Below are positions 45,743-54,775 of a DNA stretch of 64,000 bases, piece by piece. Each line of letters starts with the position of its first letter. Within the stretch, counting starts at the first letter, position 1. The notes beneath the pieces are model-generated. The model worked only from the letters and a program-made list of their open reading frames with translations, did no database searches and was not told the DNA's origin. The stretch covers positions 1 to 64,000 of the forward strand of contig NZ_JWLW01000003.1 of the NCBI RefSeq assembly GCF_000808575.1. Direction: 5' to 3'. The DNA comes from Alteromonas marina (GTDB lineage: Bacteria > Pseudomonadota > Gammaproteobacteria > Enterobacterales > Alteromonadaceae). Position numbers and translations under genes: made by a program.

Positions 45743-45782
45743 CTTTGGCGTGGAATCTCTGACATGTACCCTTTGGCATGGA
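45743..45782. repeat. Direct repeat CTTTGGCRTGGA upstream of the YchJ gene
   Basis: CTTTGGCGTGGA (45743-45754) and CTTTGGCATGGA (45771-45782) are near-identical copies 28 bp apart. The second is followed by CCGCCAAGG, which can pair with CCTTTGGC. It may be a protein site or remnant; function is unknown. Confidence 0.3.
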
Positions 45783-45895
45783 CCGCCAAGGAACCTTTGA
45801 ATATCGGCAACATTTACGTTTAAAAAAGTTGGGGCTCACGCAACTTATACTTATACTGTAGCGCTTTGTTTTACTCTTAAACTGCGAGTTGTCTT

Positions 45896-46537
45896 ATGCG
45901 CTGTTACTGTTGCTCATCAAAATCCTTCGACGAATGCTGCGAGCCTTTTATTAAGGGTGATAAACACCCTAGTTCTGCAGAGCAACTTATGCGCTCCCGT
46001 TTTTCAGCCTACGCTAAAGCGCATTATCAATATATTCTTGAAACCTACACCAAAGAAAAGCAGCAGGGTCTTTCTGTAGAAGATTTGGCGCAAAGCGCAC
46101 AAGGTGCGACATGGTTCGCGCTTAAAGTACACCCCACTCTAGCGGCTAGCTCCGTAGATAACTCCGTAGATAGCTTGGTAGGTAACTCGGTCAGTAGTAC
46201 TGAAGAGAGTTCGATAGACAGTTCTGTACATGCTGACGCTAAAGTCGAAGCGCAAACCAACGCCGAGGCAATCTCTAAGACTAATTTAAAGTCCATCTCC
46301 AAACCCATCACCAAACCCAATAATGCCATTGTTGAATTCACTGCTTACTATTTTGAAAATAAAAGCATGTATCAGCTTCACGAAACGTCTAATTTTAGTG
46401 TTGAAGACGGTAAGTGGCGTTATCACGACGGCGTATTACACGACGACTGCGGCAAAATTAAATACGGGAGAAACCTACCTTGTGTTTGCGGTAGCAACAA
46501 AAAATTCAAACAGTGCTGCGCAACTAAGAGCCGCTAA
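45896..46537 (+). CDS. ychJ: YchJ family protein with central insertion
   Basis: A 213-residue UPF0225/YchJ protein, against 152 in E. coli. It begins with a SEC-C-like Cys motif (CYCCSSKSFDECCEPF), has LMRSRFSAYAKAHYQYI, and ends with the second Cys cluster (GRNLPCVCGSNKKFKQCC). Between residues about 85 and 140 it carries a Ser/Asn/Asp- then Lys/Thr-rich low-complexity insert absent from E. coli YchJ. The SEC-C motifs probably bind zinc; the function is unknown. No clear Shine-Dalgarno is visible. Confidence 0.88.
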   Translation: MRCYCCSSKSFDECCEPFIKGDKHPSSAEQLMRSRFSAYAKAHYQYILETYTKEKQQGLSVEDLAQSAQGATWFALKVHPTLAASSVDNSVDSLVGNSVSSTEESSIDSSVHADAKVEAQTNAEAISKTNLKSISKPITKPNNAIVEFTAYYFENKSMYQLHETSNFSVEDGKWRYHDGVLHDDCGKIKYGRNLPCVCGSNKKFKQCCATKSR

Positions 46538-46625
46538 CCCAGTGGCAATAGCTAACCTTACTCCCTTCCCTGCGCATCTTGATTGTTCATCTTTTCTCTC
46601 GCTCCCACATAAAATAGGACACACT

Positions 46626-47635
46626 ATGAAGATGAAGAAACATGCGGCAGGCGTTTTAATAGGCGCAGCACTGAGTACATTAAGTTATCAAAGCTATGCC
46701 GACGTTATACTACACGCATTTAACTAGACCTACGACGACGTAGCCGCAAAAGCCCAGGAAATTGCGGACCTTGGTTACACCAAAGTACTTGTTTCGCCTG
46801 CTTATAAATCGACAGGTGATCAGTGGTGGGCACGATATCAACCACAAGACTATCGAGTTATTGATAATCCACTTGGTGACACTGCTGACATTCAAGCGAT
46901 GGTTATATGACCAACTATCATATCAACGCGGTGTTCGACAGCAATATAAAAAACGGCGCGCATGTTTTCGGAGAAATAATTACCACAGGCGGTGCAGGCT
47001 CTAGTGAGTATGATAACTTCCTTGCACCTTATTTATCAGCAACAGGTCACTCGGCCTACGATTTCCCGCTTTTCGCGCAAATACGCAGTGCATTTAGCTT
47101 CGGTGGTTCGATGAATGCCTTAGTTGACCCAGGTGCGTATGGTCAGGCTTTATTAGGCGACAAGGCCATCACATTTAGTATTACCCACGACATCCCGCTA
47201 AACGACGGCTTCCGCTACCAGTTACTTGACCCTACCGACGAACATTTGGCAAATGCCTATCTACTAGGGCGTGACGGTGGTGTTCCACTATTGTACTCAG
47301 ATAACAATGAAAGTGGTGATAATCGTTGGGTAGATTTGTACAAGCGTGATGACATCAAGGGTATGGTTAAATTCCATAACGGAGTTCAGGACAGTGGCAT
47401 GCAAGTGGTAAGTCATAATGACTGCGTTATTTTCTTCAAGCGTGACCATCAAGGCGTTGTGGGTATTAATAAATGCGCAGACGGCCAATATATTTGGGTA
47501 GATACATCTACGGACAATTTGTGGTGGTATAGAAATTACCGCGATACCTTAAGTAATGATGTGCAATATAGTACAACTCAGTGGCACAAGTTCTATGTAC
47601 CAGGAAGAAGCGCCCGAATGTGGCTTATGGAATAA
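46626..47635 (+). pseudogene. Degraded GH13 alpha-amylase
   Basis: Frame 1 encodes a signal peptide (MKMKKHAAGVLIGAALSTLS) then ADVILHAFN, with an in-frame TAG at 46725-46727 where alpha-amylases have Trp (HAFNW). It continues TYDDVAAKAQEIADLGYTKV and WWARYQPQDYRVIDNPLGDT, then stops at about 46909. A different frame from 46907 resumes the same protein at MTNYHINAVF, with the general-acid Glu in HVFGEIITTGG, then SITHDIP and the C-terminal barrel through ARMWLME. Missing in between are roughly 120-150 codons with conserved regions I and II, including the nucleophile Asp. Nonsense, deletion and frameshift make it non-functional. It has no mobile-element flanks. Confidence 0.85.
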
Positions 47636-47650
47636 CCCACTGTTAATAAG

Positions 47651-47682
47651 AAAAGCCTGAACATCGATTGTTCAGGCTTTAT
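47651..47682. terminator. Bidirectional terminator
   Basis: AAAGCCTGAACA and TGTTCAGGCTTT form a 12-bp stem with a 5-nt loop, between the amylase remnant and the convergent quinone oxidoreductase gene. Confidence 0.85.
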
Positions 47683-47714
47683 TGTTAAGTTACCCACGTG
47701 TCAGGCTTGTAGGA

Positions 47715-48689
47715 TCAGGGCACAAGCACCATCTTACCTTTCACTTCCCGGTTCATGACCTTGGCCATGGCTTTCGTTGCTTGTTCTAAGGGTAATGCTT
47801 CATCTACGACCACTTTAACCTTACCTTGCACATACCAAGTTAAAAGCTCTTGCATGTTTTCCGCGAAGCCTTTTGGATCGTGCTGAGTAAACGAGCCCCA
47901 AAATACGCCCATGACTGAATAGCCTTTTACCAGCGCTAAATTAACCGGGAATTTCGGGATCTCACCGCCTGCAAAGCCGACCACAAGTAAACGCCCTTCC
48001 CATGCCATACTGCGGCTGCAAGCGTGGAATGTGTCACCGCCAACGCATTCATAAACTACATCGACACCTTTGCCGCCTGTGACTTCTTTCAGCGTTTCTT
48101 TAAGATCTTTTTCTTTGTAGTTAATTAAAACATCAGCGCCATACTCTTTAGCTAGCGCCAGCTTTTCCTCTGTTGAGCAAACTGCAATAACTTTAGCGCC
48201 CATAATCTTGCCTATTTGCACTGCTGCTAAGCCAGTACCACCCGCTGCGCCGGTTACAACCAGTGTTTCGCCTGGCTGCAGCTTTGCGCGCTGCTTTAAT
48301 GCGTGATGTGCTGTCGCATGCGCAGTTACAAGCGCAGCCCCCTCATTAACATGGATGGGATCAGGTAACGGCATAACATGCGTGGCTGGGATCAGTGCTT
48401 TTTCTGCGTAACCACCTAAGTTCGACAGCGCGATAACTCGTTGCCCTTCTTTCAAGTGGGTTACCCCCTCACCTACTTCAGCAATGGTGCCTGCCACCTC
48501 ATTACCAGGAATAAACGGGAAGTCTGGCTGCATTTGATACAGACCTTGCACCAATAGTCCGTCTGGAAAGTTCACCCCTGCGGCTTCAACATTTACGACT
48601 ACATGCCCTTTTTTTACTTCTGGGTCTGCAACGTCTTTAAATTGAAGTTCGTCAAGTGGTCCAAAAGATTCGCATACAATTGCTTTCAT
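47715..48689 (-). CDS. NADPH:quinone oxidoreductase family protein (MDR)
   Basis: A 324-residue medium-chain reductase of the zinc-free quinone oxidoreductase type. It has a GroES-like N-terminal domain (VNVEAAGVNFPDGLLVQG; FPFIPGNEVAGTI) and a Rossmann domain (VVTGAAGGTGLAAVQIGKIM). The start at 48689 (MKAIVCES) is supported by GGAG at 6 bp; the frame extends 15 codons further. It is the last gene of the ACAD11-like operon and might reduce an enoyl or quinone-type intermediate, but the substrate is not known. Confidence 0.9.
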   Translation of the reverse strand: MKAIVCESFGPLDELQFKDVADPEVKKGHVVVNVEAAGVNFPDGLLVQGLYQMQPDFPFIPGNEVAGTIAEVGEGVTHLKEGQRVIALSNLGGYAEKALIPATHVMPLPDPIHVNEGAALVTAHATAHHALKQRAKLQPGETLVVTGAAGGTGLAAVQIGKIMGAKVIAVCSTEEKLALAKEYGADVLINYKEKDLKETLKEVTGGKGVDVVYECVGGDTFHACSRSMAWEGRLLVVGFAGGEIPKFPVNLALVKGYSVMGVFWGSFTQHDPKGFAENMQELLTWYVQGKVKVVVDEALPLEQATKAMAKVMNREVKGKMVLVP

Positions 48690-48763
48690 ACTGTCTCCAG
48701 TTGCTTTGTTCGACGTGCACGCTATTGATAGCATGACATGTCATTAAATACGTTATATGGCGT

Positions 48764-49822
48764 TTATTCGCTTTGGTGAATAGTTTGGTTCGCAATTTGC
48801 GCCAGAGGTCGCACCATTGCGCCTAATTGCATAGCCTTCTCGCTTGACGCATTGCCATCGTGTGCGCGTTTTACCACGCCTTGTAAAATAGCGGCTAAAC
48901 GGAAAAAACTAAATGCGAGGTAAAACGTCCAATTGCTAATGCCATCAATACCTCTTCGCTCGCAATACGCATTGATATATTCTTGTTCACTTGGAATGCC
49001 TAACTGCTCTCTGTCTAAACCACCTAACCCAGCTGCGTGCGCAATGTTAGAGGGAAGGCGCAACTGCATACATTGGTAAGCCAAATCGGCATACGGATGC
49101 CCCAACGTTGATAATTCCCAATCAAGCACCGCGACTACGCTTGGTTTTTTAGGGTCAGACATATCAAACATCATATTGTCTAAACGAAAATCGCCATGGA
49201 CCAACGAGACTTGGCCATCATCTTTTGGCAGGTTGGCCTCAAGATACTGAATAAGACTTTCAATTTCTTCAATATGCTCAAGTTCAGATGCACGATACTG
49301 TTTTGTCCACCTGCTTAGCTGACGTTCAAAGTAGCTGCCAGGCTTCCCATAATCGCGTAACCCTGCGCTTTCAATGTCTACACTGTGAAGCGCTGCAAGC
49401 ACCCGGTTCATTTCATCATACATGACACCGCGAGTAGTAGAAGATGCTATTTCAGGCAGTGCGCTATTCCAGAAAATGTCACCTTCAACATAGGCCATAA
49501 TGTAAAACATGCTGCCAATTACGCTGGCATCTACACATAAATGGTACGCTTTGGGCACAGGCACTTCTGAGCCCTGCAACGCGTTGATAACGCGAAATTC
49601 TCGGTCAACCGCATGGGCCGACTTCAGTAACTTACCCGGAGGTTGACGGCGTAACACGTAGACGCCGTTATCCGTGGTAAGCTTAAACGTCGGGTTCGAT
49701 TGCCCACCTGCAAATTTATCAGCGCTTTCGACGTGCCCAATACTCGGGCACGCAGAAGATAAATACGAATTCAGCACTGCTAAATCTATGACATGTGGGG
49801 CTTTCGCATTGTCTTTAGACAC
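48764..49822 (-). CDS. Phosphotransferase (APH) protein, ACAD10/11 N-terminal-domain-like
   Basis: A kinase-fold protein of about 352 residues. Visible are the N-terminal substrate lobe with FAGGQSNPTFKL, YVLRRQPPGKLLKSAHAVDR, the catalytic Brenner-type loop LVHGDFRLDNMMFD and the metal-binding AVLDWELSTLGHPYADLAYQ. These match the kinase domain of mammalian ACAD10/ACAD11 and the levulinate-pathway protein LvaA. Such kinases phosphorylate the 4-hydroxyl of 4-hydroxyacyl-CoA. The GTG at 49822 is well placed behind AAGGAG and is preferred to a GTG at 49828. It lies between the ACAD gene and the quinone oxidoreductase gene. Confidence 0.9.
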   Translation of the reverse strand: MSKDNAKAPHVIDLAVLNSYLSSACPSIGHVESADKFAGGQSNPTFKLTTDNGVYVLRRQPPGKLLKSAHAVDREFRVINALQGSEVPVPKAYHLCVDASVIGSMFYIMAYVEGDIFWNSALPEIASSTTRGVMYDEMNRVLAALHSVDIESAGLRDYGKPGSYFERQLSRWTKQYRASELEHIEEIESLIQYLEANLPKDDGQVSLVHGDFRLDNMMFDMSDPKKPSVVAVLDWELSTLGHPYADLAYQCMQLRLPSNIAHAAGLGGLDREQLGIPSEQEYINAYCERRGIDGISNWTFYLAFSFFRLAAILQGVVKRAHDGNASSEKAMQLGAMVRPLAQIANQTIHQSE

Positions 49823-49872
49823 GTTCACTCCTTACCCGTAATTTTTCTGTATTGTTTATTTACAACAATGAC

Positions 49873-51108
49873 CTATTCAGCAACTGCTTTTTCTGCAATA
49901 AGATTACGACCTAACTGCATCATGTGAACCTGATCAGGGCCATCAGCCAGCTTGATAGTACGCGCATAAGCGTACATTGCAGACAATACGAAATCTTGGC
50001 TTGTACCTGCAGCGCCGTGCATCTGAATGGCTTGGTCGATAACGTTACAGGCCATAGTAGGTGCAACTATCTTGATAGCAGCGATAAGGTCGCGCGATAC
50101 TTTGTTGCCATAGCGATCCATCTTATCAGCCGCTTTCAACGTAAGCAGACGCGCCTGTTCAATATCACAGTGCATCTGCGCAATGCTTTCTCTAACCGAT
50201 TGCTGTTTTGACAACGGTTTGCCAAACGCCACTCGGCTTTCAACTCGTTCACAGGCCATATCGAGCGCGCGCTGTGCACAGCCAATAAGGCGCATACAAT
50301 GGTGAATACGGCCCGGGCCTAAGCGCCCTTGTGCGATTTCAAAACCACGCCCTTCACCAAGCAGTAAGTTTTCTGCCGGTACACGTACATCTTCAAACAA
50401 GACTTCAGCATGACCAATAGGCTCGTCGTAATAGCCCATTGCTGCCATTGGGCGAACAATAGTTACACCCTTGGTGTCCATAGGAACTAAGATTTGAGAC
50501 TGCTGCTGGTGACGAGGCGCATCGAAATCAGTTTTGCCCATTACAACCATAATCTTACAGTTTTCATTCATAGCACCGCTGGTGTACCACTTACGGCCGT
50601 TGATAACGTATTCATCACCATCGCGCTTAATGGAAGTTTCGATGTTTGTCGCGTCACTTGATGCCACTGCAGGCTCTGTCATAGCAAAGGCTGAGCGTAT
50701 TTCCCCGTTTAAGAGAGGCTCTAACCACTGCTTTTTCTGACTCTCGTTACCGTATTTCGCCAGCACTTCCATATTGCCGGTATCTGGCGCACTACAGTTG
50801 AAGATTTCAGAGCTAAACAAAACTCTGCCCATTTCTTCACAAAGTGGTGCATACTCTGCGTTAGTCAAGCCCGCGCCATATGGCTTATATTCTTCAGGTA
50901 AAAACAAGTTCCAAAGACCCGCTTCTTTTGCACGCTTTTTCAATGTATGCATCATTTCAGGCGTTTTCCAACGACCTTCGCCATTATTGGCAGAGTCATT
51001 TTCTACGGCGTGAATGTAATCCTTTTCAATTGGATACACTTCTTCGTTCATAAACGCTTTTAGTTTTTCTAAAAGTGCTTGGGTCTTTTCATTATATTCA
51101 AAGTTCAT
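49873..51108 (-). CDS. Acyl-CoA dehydrogenase, ACAD10/11-type
   Basis: A 411-residue acyl-CoA dehydrogenase. Typical segments are [60 protein letters not shown] and [20 protein letters not shown]. Near the C-terminus the classical YEGT(S/N) motif with catalytic Glu is replaced by [16 protein letters not shown], which matches the ADGP-type motif of ACAD10/11. Those enzymes act on 4-phosphoacyl-CoAs. It is preceded by the histidine phosphatase gene (11 bp) and followed by the kinase gene, supporting a shared pathway. Electrons would pass to ETF. Confidence 0.92.
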   Translation of the reverse strand: MNFEYNEKTQALLEKLKAFMNEEVYPIEKDYIHAVENDSANNGEGRWKTPEMMHTLKKRAKEAGLWNLFLPEEYKPYGAGLTNAEYAPLCEEMGRVLFSSEIFNCSAPDTGNMEVLAKYGNESQKKQWLEPLLNGEIRSAFAMTEPAVASSDATNIETSIKRDGDEYVINGRKWYTSGAMNENCKIMVVMGKTDFDAPRHQQQSQILVPMDTKGVTIVRPMAAMGYYDEPIGHAEVLFEDVRVPAENLLLGEGRGFEIAQGRLGPGRIHHCMRLIGCAQRALDMACERVESRVAFGKPLSKQQSVRESIAQMHCDIEQARLLTLKAADKMDRYGNKVSRDLIAAIKIVAPTMACNVIDQAIQMHGAAGTSQDFVLSAMYAYARTIKLADGPDQVHMMQLGRNLIAEKAVAE

Positions 51109-51119
51109 AACTGCCCCAT

Positions 51120-51806
51120 TTAGCTGTAGGTAATGGCGTGTAACCTGTCAATCACATCCAGGTGAGGTACGCTGTTGAAGTTATTTAGATGAACGCCTCG
51201 CGCATTGGCAAAGCATTGAGAAAAACTGGCATTTCGGATCTGCAAATTCATATTCACAACGGTGGCCGCATCGTAGCCAAGAATGTGTTTGAGCATCATG
51301 GCAATTGCACCGCCAGAACTCACAACGAGAACACGCTTCGCATCTATACTTTGAAGGTGCGTGAGCATACTGTGAACTCTGTCTTCGAACTGACCCCATG
51401 TTTCATCAAGGAGTTCATGCGCCAATTCGTCTTGCGACCAGGCAAGCATTGCTTTTTTTAGCAATCGGTAATATTCAGAAGGCGAAGCACCTTCAGGTAC
51501 TTTTGCTTCTGGGTAGCGTGTTAAATAGGCGGTAGCCACTGCCTGAAAATTGAATTCATTCAGTGCGCTATTCACTGTAACTTCAGGTAGCGTATAGTCT
51601 TCAGTAGCAATACCCGAGGCAATACCTTCTTTGGTTTCGTGATGCCTAACCATGTCGCCAGAGAAAACTGCATCAAATTCAACATTGCGATGCTTGAAAT
51701 AGTCACCAAGCCAAATGGCCTGTTGCCCACCCAGTTCACTAAGTTTGTCATAGTTCGCTTTGCCAAAAGACGCTTGACCATGTCGCACTAAATAGATGTC
51801 TGTCAT
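51120..51806 (-). CDS. Histidine phosphatase family protein
   Basis: A 228-residue phosphoglycerate-mutase-like phosphatase. It begins [20 protein letters not shown] with the RHG catalytic motif, and shows [15 protein letters not shown] and [20 protein letters not shown]; the usual second catalytic His position reads SSGG, so activity may be altered. The start at 51806 is chosen because the RHG motif must lie near the N-terminus; the frame extends 12 codons upstream. First gene of the ACAD10/11-like operon. It may remove a phosphate in the pathway or act on another metabolite. Confidence 0.88.
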   Translation of the reverse strand: MTDIYLVRHGQASFGKANYDKLSELGGQQAIWLGDYFKHRNVEFDAVFSGDMVRHHETKEGIASGIATEDYTLPEVTVNSALNEFNFQAVATAYLTRYPEAKVPEGASPSEYYRLLKKAMLAWSQDELAHELLDETWGQFEDRVHSMLTHLQSIDAKRVLVVSSGGAIAMMLKHILGYDAATVVNMNLQIRNASFSQCFANARGVHLNNFNSVPHLDVIDRLHAITYS

Positions 51807-52144
51807 ACCGCTGCCTGATGTTATTAATATGTTAACTTTCAACCAACATACTAAGGAAAACAGCGATATAAGTTTAATTGATATTTTGAATGAGTATGCA
51901 TCATGTGAAACTATTCACTGCCAAATACCTGTTCGTTTTTTGCACGATGCGAACAAAATTTGACATGATAGCTCCAAATGCGTGCAATATATGTTCATTA
52001 GATTGTATAGTGAAAAAGCACTACACGACGTCATAAGGAAGTTGGCGTATTTAAAATGTAAAGGACTGTACGCATTTGGACGCGACCTTGTCGTGATTAA
52101 TTTTGTTTAAAGCCCCCCGCTTTTGAAAAATAAAAAGAACCAAA
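51807..52144. other. Divergent intergenic region before the second TonB-dependent receptor
   Basis: This 338-bp AT-rich stretch has no gene I can support. It must contain promoters for the ACAD11-like operon (-) and the receptor (+). A shared TAGATTGT octamer occurs here, as in the 19-bp elements upstream of the first receptor and the RND adaptor gene. No clear operator was identified. Confidence 0.5.
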
Positions 52145-54775
52145 ATGAAGTCACTTACACACGCTTTGTCTTGTAATAGCTTAAGCATATCTACACCACA
52201 AAACGCCATTACGCGTTGCCTGTGTAGTTCGCCGTTTGTTGCCTCTATTGTTTCGTCGACACTTGCTTTGGCTCCCCACGCTCACGCCGATGAGAATGCT
52301 CTATCTACTCCGCATAACAAAAAGACGCTGGAACACATTGTTGTACAGGCGCAAAAGACCAGTCAAAACTTGCAAGATGTGCCTGTTGCGGTTACTGCGC
52401 TCTCGGGTCAAGACCTAGTTGAAACAGTTAGCCGAGATGTGTTTGACCTGCAAAACTACGTACCTGCCTTTGGCGCGTTTCAAAATCAAAGCGTAACAAA
52501 TTCAGGGTTTTCAATACGCGGTATTGGCACGTCTTCACAAAACTTCGGCTTCGAGTCTTCGGTGGGTTTATACGTAGATGGTGTGTACCGTGCACGACAA
52601 AACGCGTTAATTAACGACTTAGTAGATATTGAATCTATTGAAGTGTTACGTGGGCCACAGGGCACACTATTCGGAAAGAATACCGCCGCTGGCGCAATGA
52701 CGTTAACTACGGTCGCACCTTCACACGACGAGCGCGACGGCTTTGCCGAAGCCATCATCGGCAATGATAACTTGGTTCGTTTAAGCGCTGGCTCGTCGTT
52801 TTCGCTTATCGACGATGTACTCGCCATGCGAGTATCTGGCTTTAGTTCTCACAGTGACGGTTTCATTACCGACGAGCGCAGCGGACAAACCCTAAATAAC
52901 CGTAACCGTTCTGCGATAAAAGCACAGCTGCTTTACACTCCAACAGCTGACATTAGCGTACGGCTTATCGCTGATTACGGCGAGCTAGATGAACGGTGCT
53001 GCGGCGCACTAACTTTTCAAAACAACATTCAGGCTAATGACATAGCGGGTAAATTCGGCACTGATGCGCTGCTGCTACAACCGCCGTTTAATGCAACTAT
53101 TTACGGGCGCGATAACTTTTATGACTATAAAACCTCGCTGTCGCAAACTCCCCTTTCAAAAATGGAAGACAAAGGACTATCAGTTCAAGTAGATGTGGCT
53201 TTAAACAAAGCATGGGATTTAGTGAGCATAAGCGCGTACCGCGCGTTTGACAGCTTAGATACGGTAGATACCGACTTTTCTGATGCCGACCTTCTTACTG
53301 CCACTAACGACGCCAAGCAGCAGTCGTTTTCTCAAGAAATTAGATTACATTACACCAGTGAAAATGTGCGCGGTTTAATGGGTGTTTACTATTACAGCCA
53401 AAACTTAGATCTAACCTTTGATACTACCACGCAAGATGATTTTAGTGCGTTCTTTAATGCCGCCGCGCCCGATCTGCTGCCTTTGGCTAACGCCATCAAC
53501 GAGCTATCTGCAGTTACATCAGGCTTTATTGCGCCTGCTGCAGCACCCGCGCCGTCCGGTACTGCTTTCGCGCACAGCGCCTATCAAGAGCAAGATAGTA
53601 TTGCTTTATTCTCTCAGCTGGATTGGCTGTTAAACAGTGATTTCACCTTAACAACGGGCTTGCGCTATACCCGCGAAGAAAAGTCGATTATCGGAGCCTA
53701 CGATGAGCAAGGGCCTGGTATTGATGGACTAACTCAAGACCCAGCGCAATGGCCTAATGTAGGTCGTGCTGTAGTGGGGTTACAAAACATCGCTGCTGCG
53801 TTAGCGGAGGGACAAGCTCCTACAGCACAGTCCCTTAACGCTATCGCACCATTTCAACGAGCGGGCTGGGGATATTTTTTCTTGGGATCTGCAGCGGTTA
53901 TGCCACGCCCTGACTTAAACGAAGAGCTTGATGATTCACAGTTAACCGGCACGGTAAAACTGGCTTATCACCCTAATGACAACACGCTAACCTACGCTAG
54001 TTTTGCGACTGGTTACAAAGCTGGCGGTACGAATACCGACAGAATCTTACCTTCGCTTAGCCCGCTTTTTGATGCTGAAAAATCGCGAAGTGCTGAAATA
54101 GGTATAAAACACGATTTTGAAGAATACGGCGTGCGCGTAAATGCTGCGGCGCACTATACACAAATTAGCGACTTTCAGGCGACGACCTTTACCGGAACGG
54201 GGTTCAACCTGCAAAATGCGGGCGATATCATAGTAAAAGGCATAGAGCTTGAAGCTACATGGCTAATGACAGAAAGCACCGAATTACATGCAGTTGCGTC
54301 GCGCACATTGGCGAATTTTGATGAGTTCAAACGCGGTACCTGTTGGGTAGCGTACACGTGGCACACGGGCATTGACGACCCGGGCCGTGTGGAGCCTAAC
54401 GACCCGTTCTGTTCAAGAGACGGAGACCGCGTAGGCTTCGAGCCTCAGAACTCACTATCTCTTATGCTGAATCACTATTTCGAAGTTGGGAGTTATCCTG
54501 CCTCCGCCAGTATTGACTACCAATACACGGGCGACGTATTTCTTGATGATGCGAACGACCCGTACAAATACGCTGACGACTTTTCATTATTTAACGTTCG
54601 CGTAAGTTTCACTATCCCACAATGGGGTAGCGAAATTATTGCGTGGTCACGCAACGTTTTCGATAAAGAGTACGTTGCGCGAAGTGGCTTTGATGTACCC
54701 GTACAAACCGGAAAGATCATGGCCTACCCAGGCGCGCCTAGAAGCTTTGGCGTTACTTTCAGAAAGTCTTTCTAA
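52145..54775 (+). CDS. TonB-dependent outer-membrane receptor (large)
   Basis: An 876-residue receptor. The N-terminus is longer than usual before the hydrophobic signal region (FVASIVSSTLALAPHAHAD). The TonB-box-like segment LEHIVVQAQKTSQNLQDVPV precedes the plug with IESIEVLRGPQGTLFGKNTA. The barrel is long and ends KSF with a terminal Phe. It contains loop insertions with Ala/Pro-rich stretches (FIAPAAAPAPSG) and a Cys pair (ERCCGAL; GTCWVAY). The ligand is unknown. The stop codon overlaps the convergent XdhC-family gene. Confidence 0.92.
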   Translation: MKSLTHALSCNSLSISTPQNAITRCLCSSPFVASIVSSTLALAPHAHADENALSTPHNKKTLEHIVVQAQKTSQNLQDVPVAVTALSGQDLVETVSRDVFDLQNYVPAFGAFQNQSVTNSGFSIRGIGTSSQNFGFESSVGLYVDGVYRARQNALINDLVDIESIEVLRGPQGTLFGKNTAAGAMTLTTVAPSHDERDGFAEAIIGNDNLVRLSAGSSFSLIDDVLAMRVSGFSSHSDGFITDERSGQTLNNRNRSAIKAQLLYTPTADISVRLIADYGELDERCCGALTFQNNIQANDIAGKFGTDALLLQPPFNATIYGRDNFYDYKTSLSQTPLSKMEDKGLSVQVDVALNKAWDLVSISAYRAFDSLDTVDTDFSDADLLTATNDAKQQSFSQEIRLHYTSENVRGLMGVYYYSQNLDLTFDTTTQDDFSAFFNAAAPDLLPLANAINELSAVTSGFIAPAAAPAPSGTAFAHSAYQEQDSIALFSQLDWLLNSDFTLTTGLRYTREEKSIIGAYDEQGPGIDGLTQDPAQWPNVGRAVVGLQNIAAALAEGQAPTAQSLNAIAPFQRAGWGYFFLGSAAVMPRPDLNEELDDSQLTGTVKLAYHPNDNTLTYASFATGYKAGGTNTDRILPSLSPLFDAEKSRSAEIGIKHDFEEYGVRVNAAAHYTQISDFQATTFTGTGFNLQNAGDIIVKGIELEATWLMTESTELHAVASRTLANFDEFKRGTCWVAYTWHTGIDDPGRVEPNDPFCSRDGDRVGFEPQNSLSLMLNHYFEVGSYPASASIDYQYTGDVFLDDANDPYKYADDFSLFNVRVSFTIPQWGSEIIAWSRNVFDKEYVARSGFDVPVQTGKIMAYPGAPRSFGVTFRKSF

